Assembly: GCF_008634025.1 (NCBI RefSeq)
Contig: NZ_PDCM01000001.1
Location: 310,001-374,000 of the forward strand
Origin: Streptomyces albofaciens JCM 4342
GTDB taxonomy: Bacteria > Actinomycetota > Actinomycetes > Streptomycetales > Streptomycetaceae
Length of the DNA: 64,000 bases
Direction of reading: 5' to 3'
The translations under genes and the position numbers were made by a program. This document shows, in pieces, positions 7,078 through 13,681 of the stretch; position 1 is the stretch's first letter; the number at the start of each line of letters is the position of its first letter. Below the pieces are notes generated by a model, which was not told where the DNA came from, made no database searches, and was given only the letters and a program-made list of their open reading frames with translations.

Positions 7078-8928
7078 ATGAACGACGCCGCCCCCGCTTC
7101 GAACACCCCGCGCCGCGCCCGTGTCCGCGCCCCCGAGCTGATCGGCAAGGGCGGCTGGCTGAACACCGGCGGTAAGGAATACACCCTCGCCGACTTCCGA
7201 GGTCGCATTTTGATCTTGGATTTTTGGACCTTCTGCTGCGTGAACTGCCTCCACGTCCTCGACGAGCTGCGGGAGCTGGAGGAGCGGCACCGGGACACCG
7301 TGGTGATCATCGGGGTGCACTCGCCGAAGTTCGTGCACGAGGCCGAGCATCAGGCCGTCGTGGACGCCGTCGAGCGGTACGAGGTCGAGCACCCGGTGCT
7401 GGACGACCCCGAGCTGGCCACCTGGAAGCAGTACGCGGTGCGGGCCTGGCCGACGCTCGTCGTCATCGACCCCGAGGGCTACGTCGTCGCCCAGCACGCC
7501 GGTGAGGGGCACGCCCACGCCATCGAGACGCTGGTGGCGGAGCTGGAGGCGGAGCACGAGGCGAAGGGGACGCTGCGGCGCGGCGACGGGCCGTACGTAC
7601 CGCCGGAGCCGGTCGCCACCGACCTGCGCTTCCCGGGCAAGGCGCTGCGCCTGCCCGGCGGCACCTTCCTGGTCTCCGACACCACCCGCCACCAGCTCGT
7701 GGAGCTGGCCGCGGACGGCGAGACCGTACTGCGCCGGATCGGCAGCGGCGAGCGCGGCTTCGGCCCGGACTCCTTCAGCGAGCCGCAGGGCCTGGCGCTG
7801 CTGCCGGACGGCAAGGTGGCTGTCGCCGACACCGTCAACCACGCGATCCGTACGTTCGACCCGGAGACCGGCGAGATCGCGACGGTGGCCGGGACCGGCA
7901 AGCAGTGGTGGCAGGGTTCGGCGACCTCCGGCCCCGCCCTCGACGTCGATCTGTCCTCGCCGTGGGACGTGGCCTGGTGGCAGGACCGGCTGTGGATCGC
8001 GATGGCGGGCGTACACCAGCTGTGGACGTACGACCCGGCCACCGGGACCGTCGGGGCGGCCGCCGGTACGACCAACGAGGGCCTGGTGGACGGGCCGGCC
8101 GCGGAGGCGTGGTTCGCGCAGCCGTCCGGCCTGGCGGCGGCCGGTGACCGGCTGTGGATCGCGGACTCCGAGACCAGCGCGGTCCGCTGGCTGGACACGG
8201 ACCTCGTCGTGCACACCGCGGTCGGCACCGGCCTGTTCGACTTCGGCCACCGCGACGGCGCGGCATCCCAGGCGCTCCTCCAGCACCCGCTGGGCGTCAC
8301 CGCGCTGCCCGACGGCTCGGTGGCCGTCTCCGACACGTACAACCACGCGCTGCGCCGCTACGACCCCGCGACCGGCGAGGTCAGCACGCTCGCGACGGAC
8401 CTGCGCGAACCGTCCGACGCGGTACTCGTGGGCGGCGAGGGCTCCGGTGACCCGGAGATCGTCGTGGTCGAGTCGGCGCGGCACCGGCTGACCCGCCTGC
8501 GGCTGCCCGAGGAGGCCGTACGGGTCGAGTCCGTCGCCCACCGCACGCAGCGCGCGGCGACCGAGGTCGGCCCCGGCAAACTCCGCCTCGACGTCATCTT
8601 CCAGGCCCCGGCCGGCCAGAAACTGGACCTCCGGTACGGCCCGTCCACCCGCCTCCTGGTCAGCTCCACGCCCCCGGAACTCCTGGCCTCCGGCGACGGC
8701 GCGGACACCGACCTCGCCCGCGACCTGGTCCTGGCGGACGGCGTGACGGAGGGCGTGCTGCACGTCTCCGCGATGGCGGCGTCCTGCGACGACGACCCGG
8801 CGATCGAGTACCCGGCCTGCCATGTGCACCAGCAGGACTGGGGCGTCCCGGTGCGGGTCGTCGAGGGCGGGACGGAGCGGCTGGCGCTGGTGCTGGCGGG
8901 GATGGACGAGGGCGCGGCCCAGCAGTAG
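7078..8928 (+). CDS. Thioredoxin-like/NHL-repeat protein (NHLRC2-like)
   Basis: 616 residues. Residues about 20-165 form a thioredoxin/TlpA-like domain with the active-site stretch FWTFCCVNC (Cys54 and Cys57 as CxxC, plus Cys53). Residues about 175-480 form an NHL beta-propeller (DTTRHQLVEL, DTVNHAIRTF, DTYNHALRRY mark blades). A C-terminal beta-rich domain follows. The architecture matches NHLRC2-like proteins, for which a redox role is assumed but no substrate is established. There is no signal peptide, so it should be cytosolic. ATG at 7078 follows GGCACCCTTGAACC without a Shine-Dalgarno, so it may be leaderless. Confidence 0.88.
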   Translation: MNDAAPASNTPRRARVRAPELIGKGGWLNTGGKEYTLADFRGRILILDFWTFCCVNCLHVLDELRELEERHRDTVVIIGVHSPKFVHEAEHQAVVDAVERYEVEHPVLDDPELATWKQYAVRAWPTLVVIDPEGYVVAQHAGEGHAHAIETLVAELEAEHEAKGTLRRGDGPYVPPEPVATDLRFPGKALRLPGGTFLVSDTTRHQLVELAADGETVLRRIGSGERGFGPDSFSEPQGLALLPDGKVAVADTVNHAIRTFDPETGEIATVAGTGKQWWQGSATSGPALDVDLSSPWDVAWWQDRLWIAMAGVHQLWTYDPATGTVGAAAGTTNEGLVDGPAAEAWFAQPSGLAAAGDRLWIADSETSAVRWLDTDLVVHTAVGTGLFDFGHRDGAASQALLQHPLGVTALPDGSVAVSDTYNHALRRYDPATGEVSTLATDLREPSDAVLVGGEGSGDPEIVVVESARHRLTRLRLPEEAVRVESVAHRTQRAATEVGPGKLRLDVIFQAPAGQKLDLRYGPSTRLLVSSTPPELLASGDGADTDLARDLVLADGVTEGVLHVSAMAASCDDDPAIEYPACHVHQQDWGVPVRVVEGGTERLALVLAGMDEGAAQQ

Positions 8929-8939
8929 CCGGTCAGGGA

Positions 8940-8965
8940 CGGGCGGCCCTCGCCCGGGCCGCCCG
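8940..8965. terminator. Bidirectional hairpin between convergent genes
   Basis: CGGGCGGCCC, a 6-base loop, then GGGCCGCCCG: a perfect 10-bp GC stem midway between the NHL gene stop (8928) and the convergent lipoprotein stop (8981). No T-tract, which is common for Streptomyces terminators. Confidence 0.6.
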
Positions 8966-8980
8966 CCGTCCGCCCCACCG

Positions 8981-9661
8981 CTACCCCTTCGGCTTCGTAT
9001 AGCTCTCCGCCCGGTTCAGCGTGCTCTGCCAGTACGTGACCTGGGAGGCGCCCACCGCCACCGGCGCGTTACGGAAGTCGACGCGCTGCGGCGGCCCCTT
9101 CGGGCTGCCGTTCACATCACTGCCACTGAACTCGACCGTCGCGTACGTCTTCTTGCCGCTGCCCTTTTCGGCGGCGGTGCCGGTCGGAATGCTCGCCCAG
9201 ATGGTCCCCTTGGGCCGTACGGTCTCCACGTCCCCGCCCATGACATTGCTGTCCTTGAGCAGCGGCAGCGGGTCCTTCGCCCCGTTGAAGCGGACCAGCG
9301 GGTGGTTGTAGACCAGGCAGGAGCGGGTGCTGCTGGTATTCACGGCCTTGATCACCACATGATCGTTGGGCGCGTGCGAATAAATCTCGAACCGGAACAT
9401 CCCGGGCCCGCACGCCCGCGCACCGCCTGACCCGGCCGCCGCACCGGCACCCGCACCGGCCGCCGCCCCACCGCCGATGATCTTTTTCTTCTTGCTCTTG
9501 GACGAGGACTTCGACGACTTCGACGACGACTTCGACGACGATTTCTTCGAGCTCTTGCTGCTCTTCGAATTCCCGGAACAGCCGGTCAGAGCGACCGACC
9601 CGGCCATCGCGACGGCGAGCGCCGCGTACGCGGCGGGGCGGCGGGAGCGGCGTGCGGTCAT
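8981..9661 (-). CDS. DUF4232 lipoprotein with Ser/Lys-rich linker
   Basis: 226 residues. A type II signal peptide ends in the lipobox VALTGC (Cys28). Residues about 30-60 are a low-complexity Ser/Lys spacer (many SKSS units), then an Ala/Gly stretch, then a DUF4232 beta-sandwich (about 85-226: FRFEIYSHAPNDHVVIKAVN and VTYWQSTLNRAE). It should be anchored on the outer face of the membrane; the family has no known activity. The Ser/Lys spacer could run through or bind the anionic cell wall (inference). Start ATG at 9661. It converges with the NHL gene across an evident terminator. Confidence 0.85.
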   Translation of the reverse strand: MTARRSRRPAAYAALAVAMAGSVALTGCSGNSKSSKSSKKSSSKSSSKSSKSSSKSKKKKIIGGGAAAGAGAGAAAGSGGARACGPGMFRFEIYSHAPNDHVVIKAVNTSSTRSCLVYNHPLVRFNGAKDPLPLLKDSNVMGGDVETVRPKGTIWASIPTGTAAEKGSGKKTYATVEFSGSDVNGSPKGPPQRVDFRNAPVAVGASQVTYWQSTLNRAESYTKPKG

Positions 9662-10013
9662 GGGTCCCCCAGGGGTGTCACTGCGAATAGTGGTATGAGT
9701 GCGGCGGTGGTGCGTGTGACGGTGTCATGGCAACGACACCATAGCGAGTGGCCGGTGATACGCCAGAGCCGTCGGGGGCGCCTCGTCGTCAGTGACCGGC
9801 CTTGTCGCTTTTCTTCGTATTGAGGGTCGGTCCGCGAAGGGTGAGCCGATTGCATTGATCACGTACGGCGGAATGTCGCATTTCCGGGCAGGATATGCGT
9901 CGGTGCGTCGGTGCGTTTCGCATTCCGGGGCTTCTGCTCGTCGTTGGAGTGTCAGCGGCGGGCCCTACCATCGGAGTAAGCCGCCGAGCCTGATCGAACC
10001 CACCGAGGTGATC
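9662..10013. other. Non-coding interval between divergent lipoprotein and XRE genes
   Basis: About 350 bp with no credible gene. It contains a perfect inverted repeat, GGTGTC-N8-GACACC at 9721-9740, on the lipoprotein side. On the XRE side there are GGAATGTCGCATTTCC near 9870-9887 and a related CGCATTCCGG near 9920-9930, possible operator elements for the adjacent XRE regulator (inference). The XRE promoter is annotated separately. Confidence 0.5.
9944..9971 (+). promoter_or_regulatory. Promoter candidate for XRE regulator gene
   Basis: TTGGAG (9944-9949), a 16-base spacer, then TACCAT (9966-9971). Predicted transcription start is near 9978, about 36 bases before GTG 10014. This is close to the vegetative HrdB-type consensus. 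Confidence 0.4.
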
Positions 10014-11216
10014 GTGAGCAACTGGGCCGATTTCACGACTGGTAAGCGCATCAAGCACCTGCGGGGTTCCGACCTGACGCAGCAGGGGCTCGCCGAGGCC
10101 GCGGGCGTGTCCCTCGCCCTGGTGCAGAAGGCCGAGCAGGACCGTGGCGAGCTGTCCGTGGGTTCGCTGCTCAGGATCGCCGGTGCGCTGAACACGGACG
10201 TATCCGTGGTCTTGGGCCAACAGGCACCGCGCCGGGGCGCGAGCCGGGACACCAGGGCCGCGCTGCGGAGGCTTTCCGACGCGGTGCACGAGAGTGCCCT
10301 CGGGGACTGGGACGGTGCGGGGGAGCCGAGCACGCTCGGCGAGCTGTCAGCCGCCCACAAGCGCGTGGAGGTCACGTACTGGCGCGGCGACTACGGTGAG
10401 TTGAGCGAGCTCATCGCCAAGGTGCTGCTCGAAGGAAGCGTCCGGTACGGGCAGGCGACGGGGTACGAGCGCGAACGACTGGGGTCGGTCCTCGCCGGCA
10501 CGTACCAGTTCGCGTCGTCGGCCGCGATCCTGCTCGGCCAGCGCGATCTCGCCCTGAGCGCACTCACCTCCGCGCGCCGCCTGGCCGAAGACTCCGGTGA
10601 TGTCGTGCTGGCCGCGCTCCTGGAGTCGACGTTGTCATGGATCCACCTGCGTAGCGCGAAGGTTTCCCGGGCGGTGGCCGTCGCCGAGCGTGCCGCGCTG
10701 CGGATCGAGCCGTCGTTCAGCAAGGCGTCCGGCCCGCAACTGCTCGCATACGGACGGCTGATGATCTCCGCGGCGGTCGCCGCCTCGCGACGCGGCGATT
10801 CCGTATCCGCGGATGACTACCTGTCGCAGGCGCACGCGGCAGCGGCGAGGCTCGGTCGGGACGTGGCGCTGTACGGCACCCACTTCGGCCCCACCGCGGC
10901 GAACACCGAAGCCGTGGGAATCGCCGTGGCGCTCGGAAACTACGGAAAGGCGCTTGGCCTGGCATCCCGCACGGAACTGCCACCTTCCATGCCCAAACTC
11001 GCGCGCAACCGCTACAAGCTCGACGTTGCCCTCGCCCAGTGCGGGACCGGCCTCCACGACCAGGCAGGCAACACGCTGGTCGAAGTCGGGCTCGACGCTC
11101 CGGAATGGGTCAGGCACCAGGCGTTGCCCGCCGTCATCGGGAAGCGGCTCGCGAACGTCTCGACGGCACGTGTCCGACGGATCGGTGAGGTGATCGGAGT
11201 GCCCTTGATCGCATGA
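10014..11216 (+). CDS. XRE-family transcriptional regulator with TPR-like C-terminal domain
   Basis: 400 residues. Helix-turn-helix at about 12-62 (LTQQGLAEAAGVSLALVQKAEQ is spread over residues 21-42), followed by about 330 residues of helical repeats (QRDLALSALTSARRLAEDS, KVSRAVAVAERAALRIE) resembling TPR sensor domains of Streptomyces XRE regulators. I chose GTG at 10014 because CCGAGG ends 5 bases upstream; the open frame continues to 9792 without support. It probably binds DNA as a dimer with the helical domain sensing a ligand or protein (family knowledge). The next three small genes, 93 bp downstream with their own promoter, are its most likely targets (inference). Confidence 0.85.
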   Translation: MSNWADFTTGKRIKHLRGSDLTQQGLAEAAGVSLALVQKAEQDRGELSVGSLLRIAGALNTDVSVVLGQQAPRRGASRDTRAALRRLSDAVHESALGDWDGAGEPSTLGELSAAHKRVEVTYWRGDYGELSELIAKVLLEGSVRYGQATGYERERLGSVLAGTYQFASSAAILLGQRDLALSALTSARRLAEDSGDVVLAALLESTLSWIHLRSAKVSRAVAVAERAALRIEPSFSKASGPQLLAYGRLMISAAVAASRRGDSVSADDYLSQAHAAAARLGRDVALYGTHFGPTAANTEAVGIAVALGNYGKALGLASRTELPPSMPKLARNRYKLDVALAQCGTGLHDQAGNTLVEVGLDAPEWVRHQALPAVIGKRLANVSTARVRRIGEVIGVPLIA

Positions 11217-11274
11217 GTCCCACGGAGCGTACGAGCCGGGACCGGTGGCCGCCGTCGGTCCTACGCCTCATCAC

Positions 11275-11303
11275 TTCACCGTGCGCGAGTGTGTGGGCAC
11301 GCT
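11275..11303 (+). promoter_or_regulatory. Leaderless promoter of small-protein operon
   Basis: TTCACC (11275-11280), a 17-base spacer and CACGCT (11298-11303), followed 6 bases later by ATG 11310. The arrangement predicts an mRNA starting at or beside the start codon. The -10 matches TACGCT elements at the same distance before two other genes here. Confidence 0.45.
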
Positions 11304-11309
11304 TGGTGC

Positions 11310-11795
11310 ATGGTCAGCGTCGAGAGCGGACAGAGGCAAGGACAGACCGCGCACCGTCGAAGCGGGCACACCCTGAGATGCCGTCAGGCACTCGCGGACG
11401 CGGCAGCGGGCATGTCACCGGGCGGGACCGCCGTACCCACCGACCCCGCGAGAATCGCCCGCTTCCGCTGCGTGATCTACCTGTGCGGCGCACCCGACAC
11501 CGACCTCGGCACAGCCCGCAAGGAATGCACCGAGTACGCCGGTGGATTCGGGTGGGAGATCACCGACGTGATCGAGGAGTACATGGGGTTGCTGCCCCCT
11601 GAAGGACGCGACGGGCTGCGGCGAGCAGTCGAGTGCGTGCAGCTCGGCGAAGCCGGTGCCGTGCTCACCGCATGGCGCTCGATGATCTCGCCATTGCCTC
11701 AGGAGTACGACGCCATCGCGCGTGAGGTCGAAAAGGCCGGCGGTTTCCTGCACATCAGGGATTCGGGGCGCAAGCAGGAGGAGCGGAAGCCGTGA
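11310..11795 (+). CDS. Resolvase-fold-like small protein of unknown function
   Basis: 161 residues; start placed at ATG 11310 by the leaderless promoter (11289 and 11412 are alternatives). From about residue 45 the sequence (ARFRCVIYLCGAPDTDLGTA, then ECTEYAGGFGWEITDVIEEY and GLRRAVECVQLGEAGAVLTA) has the strand-helix rhythm of the serine-recombinase N-terminal domain. The catalytic Ser near the first strand is not evident and there is no DNA-binding tail. It is therefore more likely a non-catalytic relative than a working recombinase (inference). Its TGA overlaps the GTG of the next gene by 2 bases (GTGA). Confidence 0.7.
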   Translation: MVSVESGQRQGQTAHRRSGHTLRCRQALADAAAGMSPGGTAVPTDPARIARFRCVIYLCGAPDTDLGTARKECTEYAGGFGWEITDVIEEYMGLLPPEGRDGLRRAVECVQLGEAGAVLTAWRSMISPLPQEYDAIAREVEKAGGFLHIRDSGRKQEERKP

Positions 11796-11962
11796 CCGTA
11801 CCGCAGGAAGACATGAGCCGCCCGCCTGCACCCGCGCCCGGCTGTGAGACATGCACAGCACTAGCCGCGCAGCGCGCAGAGGCCCGAGCCCGGTTCGACG
11901 CCAGCGCACAGACCGATGCCAACGTCCTCATGCGCCAGCACCAGCGGCGGGAGCATTCCTGA
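11792..11962 (+). CDS. Small CxxC protein (56 aa), paralogue of the 6821 gene
   Basis: A 56-residue protein reading from GTG 11792. Cys18 and Cys21 form CxxC, followed by an Ala/Arg-rich helix and the tail DANVLMRQHQRREHS. It matches the 62-residue product at 6821-7009 over the CxxC and the D-A-x-V-L-x-R-Q-H segment, and both end in a basic His-containing stretch. The start overlaps the previous stop (GTGA) and the stop overlaps the next ATG (TGATG), so translation is coupled on both sides. Function unknown; zinc binding is conceivable. Confidence 0.65.
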   Translation: MTVPQEDMSRPPAPAPGCETCTALAAQRAEARARFDASAQTDANVLMRQHQRREHS

Positions 11963-12237
11963 TGCCTCGTCGGACGTTCCGGTACGTGCCTTTCACGATC
12001 ACGCAGGACCGGACGGCGGAGCCGGAGTACGAGGCCCGGTGCGTGTCGGGGGACGAAACCGAATGCGGCGCGGTCTCCGGTACGTACCACGCGCCGGGTC
12101 CGGTCGAGGAGTGGCAGCGCAAGCACACACAGGAGACCGGGCACCGGCGCTATCGCCGGAATTTCGGGGATTACGCGGTGCTTCAGCCTCCGCCGGGTTT
12201 TGCCGAGTGGGCGTGGACGACTGCTGGGTCGCCGTGA
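11962..12237 (+). CDS. Small DUF7848-like protein (91 aa)
   Basis: 91 residues from ATG 11962, overlapping the upstream stop by one base. It starts MPRRTFRYVPFTI, has Cys27 and Cys35 (CVSGDETEC), then WQRKHTQETGHRRYRR. This layout (short strand, Cys pair, W-x-x-x-H-x-x-x-T-x-H-x-x-Y-R) resembles the DUF7848 small proteins often encoded near XRE regulators in Streptomyces; the assignment is by pattern only. The Cys pair and two His suggest a small zinc-binding fold (inference). It is the last gene of the coupled trio. Confidence 0.7.
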   Translation: MPRRTFRYVPFTITQDRTAEPEYEARCVSGDETECGAVSGTYHAPGPVEEWQRKHTQETGHRRYRRNFGDYAVLQPPPGFAEWAWTTAGSP

Positions 12238-12264
12238 TCACTTGCCGGTACGGGCTCGCGCCCG

Positions 12265-12495
12265 TCAGTCCTCGTAATGCATCCGATGCGTCTCCTCCAC
12301 CACCGGGGCCGCCGGGCTCGGTGGCTGCATGCGGCGGCGTTTGAAGATGCTGACGTAAGCCGCTATGCCGATGATGCCTACGGCCATCAGGATCAGGCCG
12401 ACGAGGTGCACGTTGACCCCGGCCATGTGCCAGTCCACCGCGAAGGTCAGGATGCCCCCGATCGCGAGTAGACCGATGCACCATCCGATGCCCAT
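12265..12495 (-). CDS. Small two-helix membrane protein (DUF6458-like)
   Basis: 76 residues with two hydrophobic segments (about 2-20, GIGWCIGLLAIGGILTFAV, and 27-49, VHLVGLILMAVGIIGIAAYV), then a basic stop (FKRRR) and a short acidic tail. The pattern fits the DUF6458 actinobacterial membrane proteins, whose role is unknown. ATG at 12495. Convergent with the small-protein operon, 27 bp away. Confidence 0.75.
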   Translation of the reverse strand: MGIGWCIGLLAIGGILTFAVDWHMAGVNVHLVGLILMAVGIIGIAAYVSIFKRRRMQPPSPAAPVVEETHRMHYED

Positions 12496-12511
12496 GGTTT
12501 CCGCCTCCGTA

Positions 12512-12573
12512 CGCGATTGGATGTTCCGGGCCGGTCGTTGCCCGGGTACCCGGCGCCCCGAGTACCAATCGCG
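12512..12573. repeat. 9-bp inverted repeat pair
   Basis: CGCGATTGG at 12512-12520 and its exact complement CCAATCGCG at 12565-12573, 44 bases apart, just upstream of the small membrane-protein gene. It could be a looping operator, or the foot of a long hairpin ending the upstream lipoprotein transcript. Confidence 0.4.
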
Positions 12574-12592
12574 CGGCGCGGCGGGCCCGTTG

Positions 12593-13333
12593 TCAGGGGG
12601 CGAGGGCGGGGTTCAGGTCGCGTTGCCAGTGCGAGACGCGTGCGGTGTCGTCCAGGTGGACGCCCTGCGGGAGCCGGACGCGGGCCTGGGGGCCGGGGAG
12701 GGTGTGGCCGTCGCGGTCGGTGAAGGCGATCGACAGGGAGCGGGTTGCACGGCCGGTGGCGGACGGGGTGAGGGTGGCGTACGCGGTGCCGCCCGGAGTG
12801 AGGGTGAGTGAGGAGCGGTGGGCGCGCTTGGCGTGCGGGGCGAGGGCCGCGTCCGCGTCGTCGGGCCGCAAGTGGGGGAAGCCGTGCAGGTCACAGGGGG
12901 TACCGGAGGTGTTGGTGACCTGGAGGAGGATGCGGCCGGGCGGTTGGGGGAGCGGCTTGGCGGCGAGCGTCACCTTGGCCGGGTCGCAGGAGGCGTGTCC
13001 GCCGGTGACGGCCTGGCTGGTGTGGGAGCCGGTCATGTCCGGGCCCAGGGGTTCGTCCGCGCCGCCGGAATCCTTGCCGAAGGGGTGGAACGGCCTGCCG
13101 TCGCTCGTCTTGAGCGCCTCCTGACCGCCGCACGCGGTGAGCAGGCCGAGGGCGGCCACCGCCGTGAGCCCGGCGGCAGCGGTCCGCAGCGTGCGGGTAC
13201 GGGTGCGGGTACGGATGTCGGCGAGCGTACGGGTACGGGTGCCGGCGAGCGTACGGGTACGGGCGCGCCCGCCGCCGTTGCGGCTGCGGTCGCGGCGTGC
13301 GGTGGCTGCCTCCGTAACGGTGCGGCGCGGCAT
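12593..13333 (-). CDS. DUF4232 lipoprotein with Arg/Thr-repeat n-region
   Basis: 246 residues. Start ATG at 13333 with GGGAG 5 bases upstream. The lipobox LGLLTAC places the lipidated Cys at 68, after an unusually long, basic 50-residue n-region made of RTRTL repeats. The matching DNA at about 13190-13265 consists of repeated GTACGGGTACGG. A DUF4232 beta-sandwich (about 110-246) follows, ending VSHWQRDLNPALAP, similar to the other lipoprotein here (VTYWQSTLNRAE). It is probably surface-anchored; function unknown. The long n-region may be a repeat expansion. Confidence 0.8.
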   Translation of the reverse strand: MPRRTVTEAATARRDRSRNGGGRARTRTLAGTRTRTLADIRTRTRTRTLRTAAAGLTAVAALGLLTACGGQEALKTSDGRPFHPFGKDSGGADEPLGPDMTGSHTSQAVTGGHASCDPAKVTLAAKPLPQPPGRILLQVTNTSGTPCDLHGFPHLRPDDADAALAPHAKRAHRSSLTLTPGGTAYATLTPSATGRATRSLSIAFTDRDGHTLPGPQARVRLPQGVHLDDTARVSHWQRDLNPALAP

Positions 13334-13681
13334 GGGGTCTCCCGGGGTCGCTGCTGGTGCTGCATGCTGCGATGCCACCTTGACCTGCCGGGCTGCCGCT
13401 TGACTAACGCTTCCCTAACGGAACCGGCACGGAGTGGCAGCGGCGGTGCGGACCACCGCGCCGACCACGGCAGCCCGTATCCGGCCGGGGGGATCGGTAC
13501 CGGCCGGGGTGGACGGTTTCGCGGCGAAATGCGGCCTGTCGCGTACTACCGCACGGGTTCAGGCGGCTTTCATCCTGCGGTGGGGTGCCCGGGGCGTCGA
13601 CCATCGGCCGAGCGGCGCACGCGTATGCCCGCGTACGTAGGGGTCCGGGACCCGAACCCCGGTGCGCCGCTCGGCCCGCCT
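13334..13681. other. Non-coding interval with 11-bp-spaced direct repeat
   Basis: About 350 bp between the lipoprotein start and the SARP gene stop. At 13403-13420 ACTAACG and CCTAACG are exactly 11 bp apart (minus strand CGTTAGG, CGTTAGT). Heptamers at one helical turn are the hallmark of SARP and PhoP sites, and the element lies about 70 bp upstream of the lipoprotein start. No other structure is seen. Confidence 0.35.

Noticed and set aside
6976..8829. 617-codon minus-strand frame over the thioredoxin/NHL gene
   Set aside because: Shadow of a well-supported gene; composition is biased to Arg, Gly, Val and Asp with no motif.
11310..11795. Active serine recombinase
   Set aside because: Only the N-terminal fold rhythm is present; no catalytic Ser in context, no DNA-binding tail and no attachment repeats nearby.
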